From an uncultured Flavobacteriaceae bacterium (GTDB lineage: Bacteria > Bacteroidota > Bacteroidia > Flavobacteriales > Flavobacteriaceae): 64,000 nucleotides of DNA. Positions 1-10,420 of this stretch are shown piece by piece. Every line of letters starts with the position of its first letter. Positions within the stretch are counted from its first letter, which is position 1. A model generated the notes under the pieces. That model did not search any database. It worked only from the letters and a program-made list of their open reading frames with translations, and had not been told where the DNA came from. The stretch covers positions 124,001 through 188,000 of the forward strand of contig CALSLW010000001.1 of the NCBI GenBank assembly GCA_943787295.1, given 5' to 3'. Position numbers and translations under genes: made by a program.

Positions 1-132
1 GACGCAGGTTTTGGTGGAGATAAAAATAAAATTACCTTTATTCGAAAGAATGGCACAACCACTGCTTTTGAATTAAAAACAAAAACAGAAGTAGCGGCGG
101 ATATTTTTGCCCAAATCATTGCTTCTATATGA
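1..132 (+). CDS. coaBC: C-terminal end of CoaBC (phosphopantothenoylcysteine decarboxylase/phosphopantothenate-cysteine ligase), truncated by window edge
   Basis: Frame 1 reads DAGFGGDKNKITFIRKNGTTTAFELKTKTEVAADIFAQIIASI*, typical of the CoaB tail; lies upstream of porD-recN. Confidence 0.7.
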   Translation, partial: DAGFGGDKNKITFIRKNGTTTAFELKTKTEVAADIFAQIIASI

Positions 133-1013
133 AAAAAGCCCTTGTTTTATTTTTGTTAACTGCAACCCCCTTGACTGCGCAAATTATCGATTGCCGTTTT
201 GTGGTCAATGCAGACCTGGTTAATCAAACGAACCAGCAAGTCTTTGAAACCCTAGAACAATCTTTGAACGAGTTCATTAATGCAAAAGCATGGACAGATG
301 AAACCGTAGACAATAAAGAAAAGGTGCGCTGTAGTATGGTGCTCAACTTAACGGGTTTTAATGGTTTGCGCTTTGAAGGTACCCTGCAAGTGCAGGTAGA
401 GCGTCCTGTGTATCAAACCAATTATAATTCTCCCATTTTTAATTTCTTAGATAAAGACATTGTCTTCTCTTATCAAGAATATCAACCCTTGTTCTATAAT
501 CCAGCAACTTATGAGTCAAACCTTATATCTCTCATTAGCTTTTATGTTTTTGTCGCCCTTGGCTTAGAAGCAGATTCTTTTGCCTTGAGAAGTGGAACAC
601 CTTATTTTAAGGAAGCTCAGCAAATTCTCACTTTAGCACAGCAAAATGGAATTACTGGTTGGAATCAGCGCGATGGGAATAGAAATCGATTTTGGTTAAT
701 CGATACCATGCTGTCGAATACTTTTCGTGAATACAGAACAGTTCAATACCATTACCACCGCGATGGAATGGATCAAATGAGTGAAAACCCTCAAGCTGCT
801 AAAGAGGCGATTGTACAGTCCTTAGGGCGATTTAATGCCTTGTACAGCAGACGCCCAAATGCTTTGTTGATTCAAACTTTTTTTGACGCTAAAGCAGACG
901 AAATCGTCGATCTGTTTTCTGATGGCCCTAAAGTTGAATTCGATCAAACCCTTACCACACTCAATAAGGTAGCGCCTTTCTTTGGGCCAAAATGGAAAAG
1001 GATTAAATACTGA
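129..1013 (+). CDS. porD: DUF4835 family / type IX secretion-associated protein PorD
   Basis: 294 aa with signal peptide; LNLTGFNGLRFEGTLQVQVERPVYQTNYNSPIFNF; located between coaBC and recN. Confidence 0.8.
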   Translation: MKKALVLFLLTATPLTAQIIDCRFVVNADLVNQTNQQVFETLEQSLNEFINAKAWTDETVDNKEKVRCSMVLNLTGFNGLRFEGTLQVQVERPVYQTNYNSPIFNFLDKDIVFSYQEYQPLFYNPATYESNLISLISFYVFVALGLEADSFALRSGTPYFKEAQQILTLAQQNGITGWNQRDGNRNRFWLIDTMLSNTFREYRTVQYHYHRDGMDQMSENPQAAKEAIVQSLGRFNALYSRRPNALLIQTFFDAKADEIVDLFSDGPKVEFDQTLTTLNKVAPFFGPKWKRIKY

Positions 1014-1076
1014 TTGTTTTCTTTGCCTTTGCGCAATCGTCCTAGTATATTTGAATTAAATATTCAAGCCTTTTTT

Positions 1077-2729
1077 GTGTTAACTGAATTAACCATCGCC
1101 AATTTTGCCTTAATCGATCACCTAGAGGTTAATTTCTCTAAGGGAATGACCAGCATTACCGGGGAAACAGGGGCTGGGAAGTCCATACTCTTAGGAGGAC
1201 TTGCACTGGTGCTGGGGAAACGGGCGGATTTATCCACTTTAAAGGATAAATCCAAGAAGTGTTTCGTCGATGCAACCTTCTCAATTAGTGCCTATGATCT
1301 AAAAGCTTTCTTTGATTCGGTGGATTTAGATTATGAACCCATTACCAGTATTAGAAGAGAAATTATACCCTCAGGAAAATCCAGAGCTTTTATCAATGAT
1401 ACTCCTGTTACTCTAGATGTTTTACAACAGTTAGGTGACCGTTTGATCGATGTTCACTCACAACATCAAACCCTCTCTGTAACCCAAGAAAGCTATCAAT
1501 TAGAAGTATTAGATGCCTTAGCACAAAATGGTCCAATATTAAAGTCTTATCAGCAAGAAAGAGAACGTTATACTACTTTAACCAAAGAAATTACTTTCCT
1601 TCAAAGTCAAAAATCTTCTTTAGAAGAAGAGCGCGACTACAATCGATTTCTGTTAGAAGAACTTCAAAAAGCCCCATTAGAAGAAGGAATTCTTGAAAAA
1701 CTTGAAGAAGAAATTCAACAATTAAGTCATGTAGAAGAGATTGAAATGCAACTCTCTAAATCCCTGCAGATTATTGAAGAAGAACAAATTGGTATTCAGT
1801 TGCAATTGACAGAAGTTCGCAATGCCATACAAAAAGTTGCTGGGATAAGCGATCATTATCAGCAACTATCTCAACGCCTAGACAGTTTATTGATTGAATT
1901 GAATGATGTCGCAGCAGAACTTAATCAATCCTTAGAACAATTAGAAGCAAATCCGGCTCGCTTAGAAGTAGTTAATGCTCAATTTCAACTTTTAAATGAC
2001 TTGATGAAAAAGCATCAAGTTCAAACCATCCCAGATTTAATTGAGAAAAGAGCGGTATTAGAAGAAAAAGACATTCAAACCGCTACCCTTGATGAAACTG
2101 TCGCAAAGCTAGTCGCACAGCAAAGTAAAAGCATAGAACAGTTGGATCTGTTAAGTGGACAATTGAGGGAAAATAGAGCAGCCGTAGTCCCTAGTTTTGT
2201 CGATCAAATGACTAAAATTCTAGCGCTATTAGGTATGCCAAACGCTCGTTTTAAGCTTGATCTTCACCCAGTAGAACAGTACCTAGCTCACGGAAAAGAA
2301 CAACTTGAATTAGCCTTTTCTGCCAATAAAGGCAGTGATTTTGGTTCTTTAAAGAAAGTCGCTTCTGGGGGAGAATTGTCGCGTATTATGTTAGCGGTAA
2401 AAGCCATCCTTTCTCAGTATAAAACACTTCCCTCAATTATTTTTGATGAAATAGATACGGGTGTATCTGGAGAAGTTGCCCACAAAATCGCTGAGATCAT
2501 GCATCATATGGGGCAATACATGCAAGTAATTACCATTACCCACCTGCCACAAGTAGCTGCAAAAGGAGCCCATCATTTTAAGGTCTTTAAAGAGACCAAA
2601 GAGGGCAGTACCTTTACCCAGCTAAAAAAATTAGCCGCACAGGACCGCATCTCAGAAGTTGCCCAAATGTTATCTGGCGAGGCCCTTACAGAGGCAGCTT
2701 TACAACACGCTAAAGAGTTGTTGAATTAA
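1077..2729 (+). CDS. recN: DNA repair protein RecN
   Basis: LTIANFALIDHLEVNFSKGMTSITGETGAGKSILLGGL Walker A; SGGELSRIMLAVK; DEIDTGVSGEVA. GTG at 1077 is a better start than the tracked TTG at 1014. Confidence 0.93.
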   Translation: MLTELTIANFALIDHLEVNFSKGMTSITGETGAGKSILLGGLALVLGKRADLSTLKDKSKKCFVDATFSISAYDLKAFFDSVDLDYEPITSIRREIIPSGKSRAFINDTPVTLDVLQQLGDRLIDVHSQHQTLSVTQESYQLEVLDALAQNGPILKSYQQERERYTTLTKEITFLQSQKSSLEEERDYNRFLLEELQKAPLEEGILEKLEEEIQQLSHVEEIEMQLSKSLQIIEEEQIGIQLQLTEVRNAIQKVAGISDHYQQLSQRLDSLLIELNDVAAELNQSLEQLEANPARLEVVNAQFQLLNDLMKKHQVQTIPDLIEKRAVLEEKDIQTATLDETVAKLVAQQSKSIEQLDLLSGQLRENRAAVVPSFVDQMTKILALLGMPNARFKLDLHPVEQYLAHGKEQLELAFSANKGSDFGSLKKVASGGELSRIMLAVKAILSQYKTLPSIIFDEIDTGVSGEVAHKIAEIMHHMGQYMQVITITHLPQVAAKGAHHFKVFKETKEGSTFTQLKKLAAQDRISEVAQMLSGEALTEAALQHAKELLN

Positions 2730-2765
2730 CGTATATTTACAATCGAATTTTAAACCATTATTGAT

Positions 2766-3575
2766 ATGTCCCACAACTTGTTAAAAGGGAAAAAAGGAAT
2801 TATTTTTGGCGCATTAGATAGCCAATCAATCGCATGGAAAACAGCAGAAAGTGTCCACGCACAAGGCGGAGAAATTATTTTGACAAACGCTCCAGTTGCT
2901 TTGAGAATGGGAACCATCAACGAATTAGGAGAAAAGGTTAATGCTCCTGTCATCCCTGCAGATGCGACTTCTCTCGCTGATTTAGAACAACTCATAGATC
3001 AAGCCATGGAACACTTCGGTGGGAAAATTGACTTTGTCTTACACTCCATCGGAATGTCTGTCAATGTTCGAAAAGGAAAGCACTATACCGCTTTAAACCA
3101 CGACTGGATGCAAAAAGGATGGGATGTTTCGGCCGTTTCTTTTCACAAATTAATGCAAACCCTCTATGCTAAAGACGCCATGAATGAGTGGGGAAGTATT
3201 GTCGCACTAACTTATATCGCTGCACAAAGAACCTTTCCTAACTACAATGACATGGCCGATAATAAAGCTTATTTAGAGTCTATCGCTCGTAGTTTTGGCT
3301 ACTATATGGGGAAAGATAAAAGCGTTCGTGTAAATACCATTTCACAATCACCCACTTTAACCACCGCTGGACAAGGGGTAAAAGGATTGGACGGATTCTT
3401 AACCTATGCAGAGAAAACTTCTCCGCTAGGAAACGCTACCGCTAGCGAATGTGCAGACTATACCGTGATGATGTTCTCTGACTTTACTAAAAAAGTAACC
3501 ATGCAAAACTTATTTCACGATGGTGGATTCTCTAATACTGGAGTGAGCCAAGAAGTAATTGATTCCTTGCAATAA
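2766..3575 (+). CDS. fabI: Enoyl-[acyl-carrier-protein] reductase (FabI)
   Basis: SDR fold with FabI signatures (LLKGKKGIIFGALDSQSIAW, YIAAQRTFPNYNDMADNKAYLES). Confidence 0.92.
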   Translation: MSHNLLKGKKGIIFGALDSQSIAWKTAESVHAQGGEIILTNAPVALRMGTINELGEKVNAPVIPADATSLADLEQLIDQAMEHFGGKIDFVLHSIGMSVNVRKGKHYTALNHDWMQKGWDVSAVSFHKLMQTLYAKDAMNEWGSIVALTYIAAQRTFPNYNDMADNKAYLESIARSFGYYMGKDKSVRVNTISQSPTLTTAGQGVKGLDGFLTYAEKTSPLGNATASECADYTVMMFSDFTKKVTMQNLFHDGGFSNTGVSQEVIDSLQ

Positions 3576-3586
3576 TATAAATTAAC

Positions 3587-4546
3587 ATGAAGAAAGAGCC
3601 TGCCTTGTTTACCTCATTGCAAAGGGCTTCAATGGATAAAGGCAGGTCTAAATTCTTTTTGTTTTTTCTCGTATTTTCTTTCATTCTTTGGTTTATCGCA
3701 AAATTCTCCAAAGAGTACACCGAAGTCATTTCCCTAGAAATGACCTTCGAAAATGTTCCCCCTACAATTATCCCAATTGTAAAAAGTCCTACTAATGTAG
3801 AGTTTACCTTAAAAGCAACTGGATTTCAATTCTTGTATTATCAATTTTTAGACAATCGTTTAAAAATAGATGCCCAAGAAGCTGATTTTGATTCGGGTAG
3901 GGCTGAATTACCCATCGCTGCTCAATATCAAAACCTCAAAGAACAATTGCTAGGGGATACAGAAATCATCAACTATTTCCCTGCGGTGATTGAGTTTGAT
4001 TTCCAAGAACAGACCTCACAGAAAATCCCAGTAATTTCTCCTGAATTTAAAATAGCTTTGGGCTATTCTGCTGTTTCAATTCAATTTGAACCAGATAGTA
4101 TCGACCTTATCGGACCGATGAATCAAATCAATGCCATTAAAGAAGTTCAGCCATTGTTCACGATAGATGTACCCATTGAAGAAAGTTTTGAAACAATGAT
4201 TGCTCTACCAGATATGGGAGAACTTATCTCATTAAGTAATCAAAAAGTCTTGATGAAAGTCGTCATCGACCGTTTTTCTGAAGCAAAGTATCAATTGCCA
4301 ATCAAGATGATCAATGCCCCACAAGAAGGGGTGTTTAAGTTTTTTCCGACCAATGTTTCCATCACTTTCTCGGCACCATTAAATAGTTTGCGTGATATTA
4401 CGCCAGAAGATTTTCGGGTAGGCATTGACTACAATCAACTTTCAGCGAATAATAAAAGTGTAAAGCTTAAAGTTTATAGCGCTCCAAAAGGGGTTACCAA
4501 CATGCGACTCGAACCAAAAGAAGTACAATACTTAAAGCGACAATAA
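3587..4546 (+). CDS. YbbR-like domain protein
   Basis: One N-terminal TM and YbbR-like repeats; directly upstream of coaE. Confidence 0.75.
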   Translation: MKKEPALFTSLQRASMDKGRSKFFLFFLVFSFILWFIAKFSKEYTEVISLEMTFENVPPTIIPIVKSPTNVEFTLKATGFQFLYYQFLDNRLKIDAQEADFDSGRAELPIAAQYQNLKEQLLGDTEIINYFPAVIEFDFQEQTSQKIPVISPEFKIALGYSAVSIQFEPDSIDLIGPMNQINAIKEVQPLFTIDVPIEESFETMIALPDMGELISLSNQKVLMKVVIDRFSEAKYQLPIKMINAPQEGVFKFFPTNVSITFSAPLNSLRDITPEDFRVGIDYNQLSANNKSVKLKVYSAPKGVTNMRLEPKEVQYLKRQ

Positions 4547-4547
4547 G

Positions 4548-5141
4548 ATGCCAAAAATAATCGGACTTACTGGAGGTATAGGGAGTGGAAAAACTAGAGT
4601 GGTCAAAGTCTTTTCAGATTTAGGGGTGCCTTGTTATATTGCAGATAATGCCGCAAAAGAATTGATGGCCAAGGAGGCTTCTCTTATAAAACAGATCAAG
4701 GATTTATTTGGAGCAAAAGCCTATAATACACAGGGTTTAAATCGTGCTTATATCGGAGCAATTGTTTTTTCTGACCCACAAAAACTGCAAGCCCTCAATG
4801 CCATAGTCCATCCTGCTGTCGCAAAAGATTTTTCACTTTGGCTTGCCCTCCAAAAAGCCCCTTATGTCATTAAAGAAGTCGCTATTTTATTTGAAACCGG
4901 TGGGTATAAGGCGGTTGATCAAACGCTTTTAATTACCGCGCCTAAAGAAGTTCGACTGCAAAGAGCTATGCAAAGAGATCAAGTGGCGAAAGAAGTGATT
5001 TTAGCACGAATGAATCACCAGTGGGAAGATGAACAGCGCATCCCATTAGCAGACCACATTATCAATAATGATATTTGGGAGGAGACCCTAAAAGAAATAA
5101 AACGACTCCACACTTATTTTCTTTCCTTATCATTGCATTAA
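4548..5141 (+). CDS. coaE: Dephospho-CoA kinase
   Basis: IIGLTGGIGSGKTRVVKVFSDLGVPCYIADNAAKEL P-loop. Confidence 0.93.
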   Translation: MPKIIGLTGGIGSGKTRVVKVFSDLGVPCYIADNAAKELMAKEASLIKQIKDLFGAKAYNTQGLNRAYIGAIVFSDPQKLQALNAIVHPAVAKDFSLWLALQKAPYVIKEVAILFETGGYKAVDQTLLITAPKEVRLQRAMQRDQVAKEVILARMNHQWEDEQRIPLADHIINNDIWEETLKEIKRLHTYFLSLSLH

Positions 5142-5206
5142 CAAAGCATTAGCATAATTAAACCCGAAATTTCATCACCTTTGCAGTGCTATATTGATTT
5201 AGTTTA

Positions 5207-6784
5207 ATGAAAAAATCCTACTTCTTAGCGTTAATGATTTTTATGATCCTCTCGGTTGGTGGGATCATACTCATTCAATGGTACTTTATCTATACTTCAA
5301 TAGACAATCGTGAAGAAGAGTTTTCTATGGCAGTAAAAGCCTCTCTTAGTGCGGTAGCACAAGATATTCAAGAAAACGAATTGCTGCACTATATCGAAAC
5401 TTTTGAAAAAATAATCGATACCATCGATCAACCCGATAGCTCTGTCCTAGGAAATTTTATCTTTTATGATAGCGACGACGAATCGAATCTCTCTTCCCTC
5501 TTAACCTTTGGTATCCTTCAAGAAGATTACAATATCCCCTTACCCGGGAATACAAACGGAGATGTCACAAAGGTGTCTGATTTTAAGGGCTTAGAAACTC
5601 GTACAATCTTTAAAGAGGCCTTTGATCGCGAAAACAGGAGAATATTTTCCACCAATAAATTCGAGCGAATTCAACGCATTACCTCATTAGAAAAGGCAAC
5701 CTTCTCTTCTGTTTTTTCCAATATAGCCAACACCTTCCCCATTCATAAAAGATTAGATTCTTATGAATTAGAATACATGCTCAAAGATCAATTTACAACC
5801 AGAAATATAGAAACACCTTTTGAATTTGTTGTTTTAAGTGAAGGTCTTGCGACCAAAGTAACTTCGAATAATTACCTCGAAGCCCAGTCTGGACCGCAAT
5901 ACAACATCCCCATTTTTGTCAACGAAGAAGGGGCAAGTACCTATGACCTTATTGTGTCCTTTCCTAAAAAGAATAGTTATGTCTTGTCTTCTATTATCGG
6001 GGTGGCGAGTTTGTCTTTTGTCTTGACACTTTTGATTGTCATTCTTTGTGGGATTTCCTTATATCAAATCTTACAGCAGAAAAAAATATCTGAAATCAAA
6101 TCAGACTTTATCAACAATATGTCGCATGAATTTAAGACTCCCATTGCGACCATCAATTTGGCCATTGATGCCATTGAAAACCCCATCAACATCAAAGACG
6201 AAAAGAAAGTAAGTCGTTACCTAAGAATGATGCGAGAAGAGAACAAACGCATGCAAGACCAGGTAGAAACGGTCTTGATGATTTCTCAATTAGAACGCGG
6301 CACCACCCCTATGGAACTAAGCCCTATTGATATACACGACATCATTGAAGAAGCCATAAGTCATGTCGCATTAATTGTTCAAAATCGCTCTGGAATGATT
6401 TACAAACATTTAGAGGCAACTTCAACGATTGTTTCTGCGAATAAAAATCACTTTACCAATGTTTTAACCAACTTGCTGGATAATGCCATTAAGTATTCTG
6501 AAGGCTCTCCCATCATTGAAGTGAGAACCTGGACAGAAGAAGAGCAGATTTCTATCGAAATCAAAGACGAGGGCATCGGGATGGATGCAGAGACCCTTCA
6601 ATTGATTTTTCAAAAGTTTTATCGCGAACAAGGCGGTAACGTTCACAACATTAAAGGCCATGGTTTAGGATTGTCATATGTAAAAAAAATCCTTACATTA
6701 CTTAATGGCACAATTCATGTTAAAAGTAAAAAAGGCAAAGGATCCATATTTTTGATTCAATTGCCCTTAAACAATAAAAAGTAA
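5207..6784 (+). CDS. Two-component sensor histidine kinase (RprX-like)
   Basis: Two TM segments, SDFINNMSHEFKTPIATI H-box, HATPase motifs NAIKY / GIGM / GHGLGLSYV. Confidence 0.9.
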   Translation: MKKSYFLALMIFMILSVGGIILIQWYFIYTSIDNREEEFSMAVKASLSAVAQDIQENELLHYIETFEKIIDTIDQPDSSVLGNFIFYDSDDESNLSSLLTFGILQEDYNIPLPGNTNGDVTKVSDFKGLETRTIFKEAFDRENRRIFSTNKFERIQRITSLEKATFSSVFSNIANTFPIHKRLDSYELEYMLKDQFTTRNIETPFEFVVLSEGLATKVTSNNYLEAQSGPQYNIPIFVNEEGASTYDLIVSFPKKNSYVLSSIIGVASLSFVLTLLIVILCGISLYQILQQKKISEIKSDFINNMSHEFKTPIATINLAIDAIENPINIKDEKKVSRYLRMMREENKRMQDQVETVLMISQLERGTTPMELSPIDIHDIIEEAISHVALIVQNRSGMIYKHLEATSTIVSANKNHFTNVLTNLLDNAIKYSEGSPIIEVRTWTEEEQISIEIKDEGIGMDAETLQLIFQKFYREQGGNVHNIKGHGLGLSYVKKILTLLNGTIHVKSKKGKGSIFLIQLPLNNKK

Positions 6785-6795
6785 ATCCCAATCGA

Positions 6796-7500
6796 ATGAA
6801 AACAAACAACCGTCGCATTTTATTAGTAGAAGATGACCCCAACTTTGGCAGCATACTAAAAGAATATCTCATGATCAATGGCTATGAAGTTACCCTTGCT
6901 AAAAATGGTATCGAAGGCTTTGAAAAATTTAAAAAAGAAGATTTTGACCTCTGCTTGTTAGATGTTATGATGCCTTATAAAGATGGTTTTACCCTCGCAA
7001 AAGAAATTCGTGAAAAGAATGAAACCATCCCCTTGATCTTCCTCACTGCGAAGACCATGAAAGAAGATGTTTTAAAAGGCTTTAAAATAGGGGCAGATGA
7101 CTATCTCTCTAAACCTTTTGATTCTGAAGTCTTATTGGCTAAAATCAAATCTATTTTAAGCAGAAGAGCTGCTCCAGCCGCAGTTGAATCTGATGAAATG
7201 GAGTTCTCCATAGGGGATTTTAATCTCAATGCTAAATTGCGCTTATTGACCTATAAAGAAACTGATCCCATCAAATTATCGCCAAAAGAAAATCAACTCC
7301 TTCGCCTTTTAGCGCTTCATGTAAATGATTTAATGCCGCGCGAAAAAGCCTTGAATAAAATTTGGCGGGATGATAACTATTTTACGTCTCGTTCAATGGA
7401 TGTTTATATCGCAAAATTGCGAAAGTACCTCAAAGAGGATAGTAAGGTGGAAATCTTAAACATTCACGGAGAAGGTTTTAGACTGGTCGTAGGCGTTTAA
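6796..7500 (+). CDS. OmpR-family response regulator (RprY-like)
   Basis: Receiver domain (LLVEDDPNFGSIL, LLDVMMP, FLTAK) and winged-helix C-terminus. Confidence 0.92.
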   Translation: MKTNNRRILLVEDDPNFGSILKEYLMINGYEVTLAKNGIEGFEKFKKEDFDLCLLDVMMPYKDGFTLAKEIREKNETIPLIFLTAKTMKEDVLKGFKIGADDYLSKPFDSEVLLAKIKSILSRRAAPAAVESDEMEFSIGDFNLNAKLRLLTYKETDPIKLSPKENQLLRLLALHVNDLMPREKALNKIWRDDNYFTSRSMDVYIAKLRKYLKEDSKVEILNIHGEGFRLVVGV

Positions 7501-8400
7501 CTACCCTCTAGGGTGAAAGGCCTGTAAGCTTTTGGATAAATGCTGTATGTCTAGGTGCATATACACTTCTGTGGTGGTAATGTTCTCGTGACCCATCATC
7601 AATTGAATCGATCTTAAGTCAGCGCCATTTTCTAATAAATGTGTCGCAAACGAATGCCGAAAAGTATGCGGACTTACCTTTTTTTCAATCCCTGCATTTG
7701 CTGTTGCTTGCCGTACAATGGTAAAGATCATGGCGCGGGTGAGTTGCTTGCCGTGTTGATTTAAAAACACAAAGTCTTGGTGTTCTTTTTTTACCGGAAC
7801 ATGTACCCTGACGTCTGCTATGTAGATCTTGAGTTTTTGTTTGCAGACTGCTCCTAATGGAACCAATCGCTGCTTGTTCCCTTTTCCTGTGATTAATAAA
7901 AGGTTCTCGTCAAAATGGAGATCAGATATTTTTAAGTTGATTAACTCACTCACCCTTAATCCGCTCCCATAAAGAGTTTCTAAGATCGTTAGGTTGCGGT
8001 AGCCTTGTGGATGACTTAAATCTAAAGCGTTGAGAATTTGATCAATTTCTTTTACCCCTAACACATCTGGAAGTTTCCGCCCCGTTTTTGGACTTTCGAT
8101 TAAATCCATAGGGGAATCCTCGCGATAGCCCTCAAAAATGAGAAAGTTGAAAAAACTCTTGAGACCAGAAATTTGACGGGCTTGTGAACGAGCATTGACC
8201 TTTTTGGCCAAAGCATAGATATAAGCCTGGGCATCTTCTTTTTGGCAGTTGGTGATGGTGAGTCGAGGATGATAAGTTTCAACATGGTCAATAAAACCTT
8301 GGATATCGTAAGAATAACTATTGATAGAATTCTCTGATAACCCGCGTTCTAAACGCAAATAAATTTGATAATCTTTAAGTGCATTTGCCCACTGTTGCAT
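7501..8400 (-). CDS. xerD: Site-specific tyrosine recombinase XerD
   Basis: LETLYGSGLRVSELINLK; SPHTFRHSFATHLLENGADLRSIQLMMGHENITTTEVYMHL. Confidence 0.92.
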   Translation of the reverse strand: MQQWANALKDYQIYLRLERGLSENSINSYSYDIQGFIDHVETYHPRLTITNCQKEDAQAYIYALAKKVNARSQARQISGLKSFFNFLIFEGYREDSPMDLIESPKTGRKLPDVLGVKEIDQILNALDLSHPQGYRNLTILETLYGSGLRVSELINLKISDLHFDENLLLITGKGNKQRLVPLGAVCKQKLKIYIADVRVHVPVKKEHQDFVFLNQHGKQLTRAMIFTIVRQATANAGIEKKVSPHTFRHSFATHLLENGADLRSIQLMMGHENITTTEVYMHLDIQHLSKSLQAFHPRG

Positions 8401-8401
8401 A

Positions 8402-9313
8402 TTATAAACTTATTTCAAGTCCGCTTCGAGCGATATGATAGCCTTTTGCGCGAACTTCTTTACTTTCCTGACTATTTTCTTTAAGTAAGGGATTAGTGTG
8501 GTTAAAATGGATAAAATAGATCTTTTTCTTTTCTTTTGTTTCAAGAGGCTCAAAACGAGCCAGACTCTCTCTTACAAAAGGGTGGGGGATCGCTGCCATA
8601 TCTCGATTGGGGAGTTCGCTTCCATCAAAGAAAGTGGCATCTAAAAAGGCATAGTCTACTTGCTGAATATAACTTTCTATTGCCATTTCCCAACGTTCCC
8701 ACTTATCAATATCTGGGATAAAGAGAGCGGTCTTGTTGGGACCTTTGATCATATAGCCCACTGTTTCAGAATATTCATCTCTATGGGGAACCTGGATAGG
8801 AGTTACCTTAATCTCCTCGCTTATCGTTTCTTCTTTAGAAGCAGTAAGGGCTTGTAAGGCAATATTCTTTTCACTAATTAGTTGCTCCCAGGGACCATTA
8901 GTATTTAAATACTGACGCATTTTTGGGAGGGCATAGACCGGAACCAATTCCCCGCCTAAAGCTTCCTTCCCTAAAAACATTAAACCGCTATAATGCCCCA
9001 TATGCGCATGGGTGAGAAAGATACCACCAAAGTTAGACGGACTACCTGCAAGCGAATTTAATGTTTGTAGTTGCTGCGTTATATTTGGCGTAGCCTCAAA
9101 AAGATAATGCTTTTGATTTTTAGTATCGATTAAGCCTAAGGAGACCACAGCTTCTGTTTTACCCGTTTTCCACAAATCAATACAACAGTTTTTCTTACAT
9201 GCAATTTGTGGGGAGCCAGCGTCTTGGGCTGTCCCCAGAACAACTAATTTAACCCCTTGAGCGATGGAGAATTGACACAGAAGCAGACATATGATGGAAG
9301 CAAATGTTTTCAT
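8402..9313 (-). CDS. MBL-fold metallohydrolase (PqqB-like), secreted
   Basis: Signal peptide, VLGTAQDAGSPQ, FLTHAHMGHYSG. Confidence 0.8.
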   Translation of the reverse strand: MKTFASIICLLLCQFSIAQGVKLVVLGTAQDAGSPQIACKKNCCIDLWKTGKTEAVVSLGLIDTKNQKHYLFEATPNITQQLQTLNSLAGSPSNFGGIFLTHAHMGHYSGLMFLGKEALGGELVPVYALPKMRQYLNTNGPWEQLISEKNIALQALTASKEETISEEIKVTPIQVPHRDEYSETVGYMIKGPNKTALFIPDIDKWERWEMAIESYIQQVDYAFLDATFFDGSELPNRDMAAIPHPFVRESLARFEPLETKEKKKIYFIHFNHTNPLLKENSQESKEVRAKGYHIARSGLEISL

Positions 9314-9624
9314 TCAAGCGATATTTCTGCAGGGAAAGAAATGGCCAAAGCATTATCGGTCAATTCTTCTAAACGCATTTTTTTAAGCGGAGCATATTCT
9401 GGTGAAGCATAGAATTCATAAGCGTCTTTCCCACTGACAAATTCGATTAAGACGGTCCAGTTGCCTTCTTCTTGTCCTTCAACAAGCACTCCTTTTTTGT
9501 TAGCAGCGAGTATTTTACCGTTGTATTTTTCAAGGATGGGTTCTAGTGGGCGCCCATAGCGCTCGATGTATTCCTCATAATCCTTCACTTTCATGCGACC
9601 AAAGGAATAGACTGTATTTGGCAT
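9310..9624 (-). CDS. DUF1330 domain protein
   Basis: YEEYIERYGRPLEPILEKYNGKILAANK...EFVSGKDAYEFYASPEY; overlaps the MBL gene by 4 nt. Confidence 0.75.
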   Translation of the reverse strand: MPNTVYSFGRMKVKDYEEYIERYGRPLEPILEKYNGKILAANKKGVLVEGQEEGNWTVLIEFVSGKDAYEFYASPEYAPLKKMRLEELTDNALAISFPAEISLE

Positions 9625-9719
9625 AAATTATTGACTTTAAATTATCTGTTCAAGATAGCCAATATTTGCCTTTTAAAACCCGACTAGAGGATGTCAATTT
9701 TTTACGGTATTTTTACCAC

Positions 9720-10133
9720 ATGAAATTAAGCATCATCAACGGACCCAATTTAAACTTGTTGGGAACTAGAGAACCGTCCATCTATGGCGCGCAATCTTTT
9801 GTGGACTATCTGGAAGAATTAAAAGCAAAATACCCTCAGGTTGAATTCGACTATTTTCAATCTAATATAGAGGGAGAATTGATCGACCAATTGCACAAGG
9901 TGGGCTTTTCTTCAGATGGGATTATCCTCAATGCTGCGGCCTATACCCATACTTCTGTCGGTTTAGGGGATGCGATCAAAGCCATTGACACCTCCGTGAT
10001 TGAGGTGCATATTTCCAACACTTTTGCCCGAGAAGATTTTCGCCATACCTCTTATATTACCCCAAATGCGAAAGGCCTAATTCTAGGTTTTGGATTGGAT
10101 TCTTATCGCTTAGCGATAGAGAGTTTTTTATAA
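9720..10133 (+). CDS. aroQ: 3-dehydroquinate dehydratase, type II
   Basis: MKLSIINGPNLNLLGTREPSIYG; true start is ATG 9720, not 9666. Confidence 0.93.
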   Translation: MKLSIINGPNLNLLGTREPSIYGAQSFVDYLEELKAKYPQVEFDYFQSNIEGELIDQLHKVGFSSDGIILNAAAYTHTSVGLGDAIKAIDTSVIEVHISNTFAREDFRHTSYITPNAKGLILGFGLDSYRLAIESFL

Positions 10134-10136
10134 GAC

Positions 10137-10409
10137 TTAACGTTTTAGCACATAGCGCAAAAACATAAATAATAGCCCCATCACCAGCCCTAACCCTCCA
10201 AAAATCAGTGGCATCCCCCACAAAGCATTCAGGGCGAGATAGCTGCCATGATTGATTCCAGTATGCATGTAGTCGAGAACAAATCCGCCAATTCCGTAGA
10301 GGAATCCGCAGGCAAAACCAAAGAGGAGACCAATGATCCCAAAGGTTTTAAGGGTGCTGTAAGTAGGTGTTTTCATTTTTTGAGGTTTAAAAATTCTGTT
10401 CTTATTCAA
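10137..10409 (-). CDS. Small membrane protein of unknown function
   Basis: Two hydrophobic segments; tight spacing with neighbours. Confidence 0.5.
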   Translation of the reverse strand: MNKNRIFKPQKMKTPTYSTLKTFGIIGLLFGFACGFLYGIGGFVLDYMHTGINHGSYLALNALWGMPLIFGGLGLVMGLLFMFLRYVLKR

Positions 10410-10420
10410 TAAGTTGTTTT

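Noticed and set aside
7501-8400. XerD as part of a mobile element
   Set aside because: Housekeeping XerD motifs and core-gene context near aroQ; no att-like repeats next to it.
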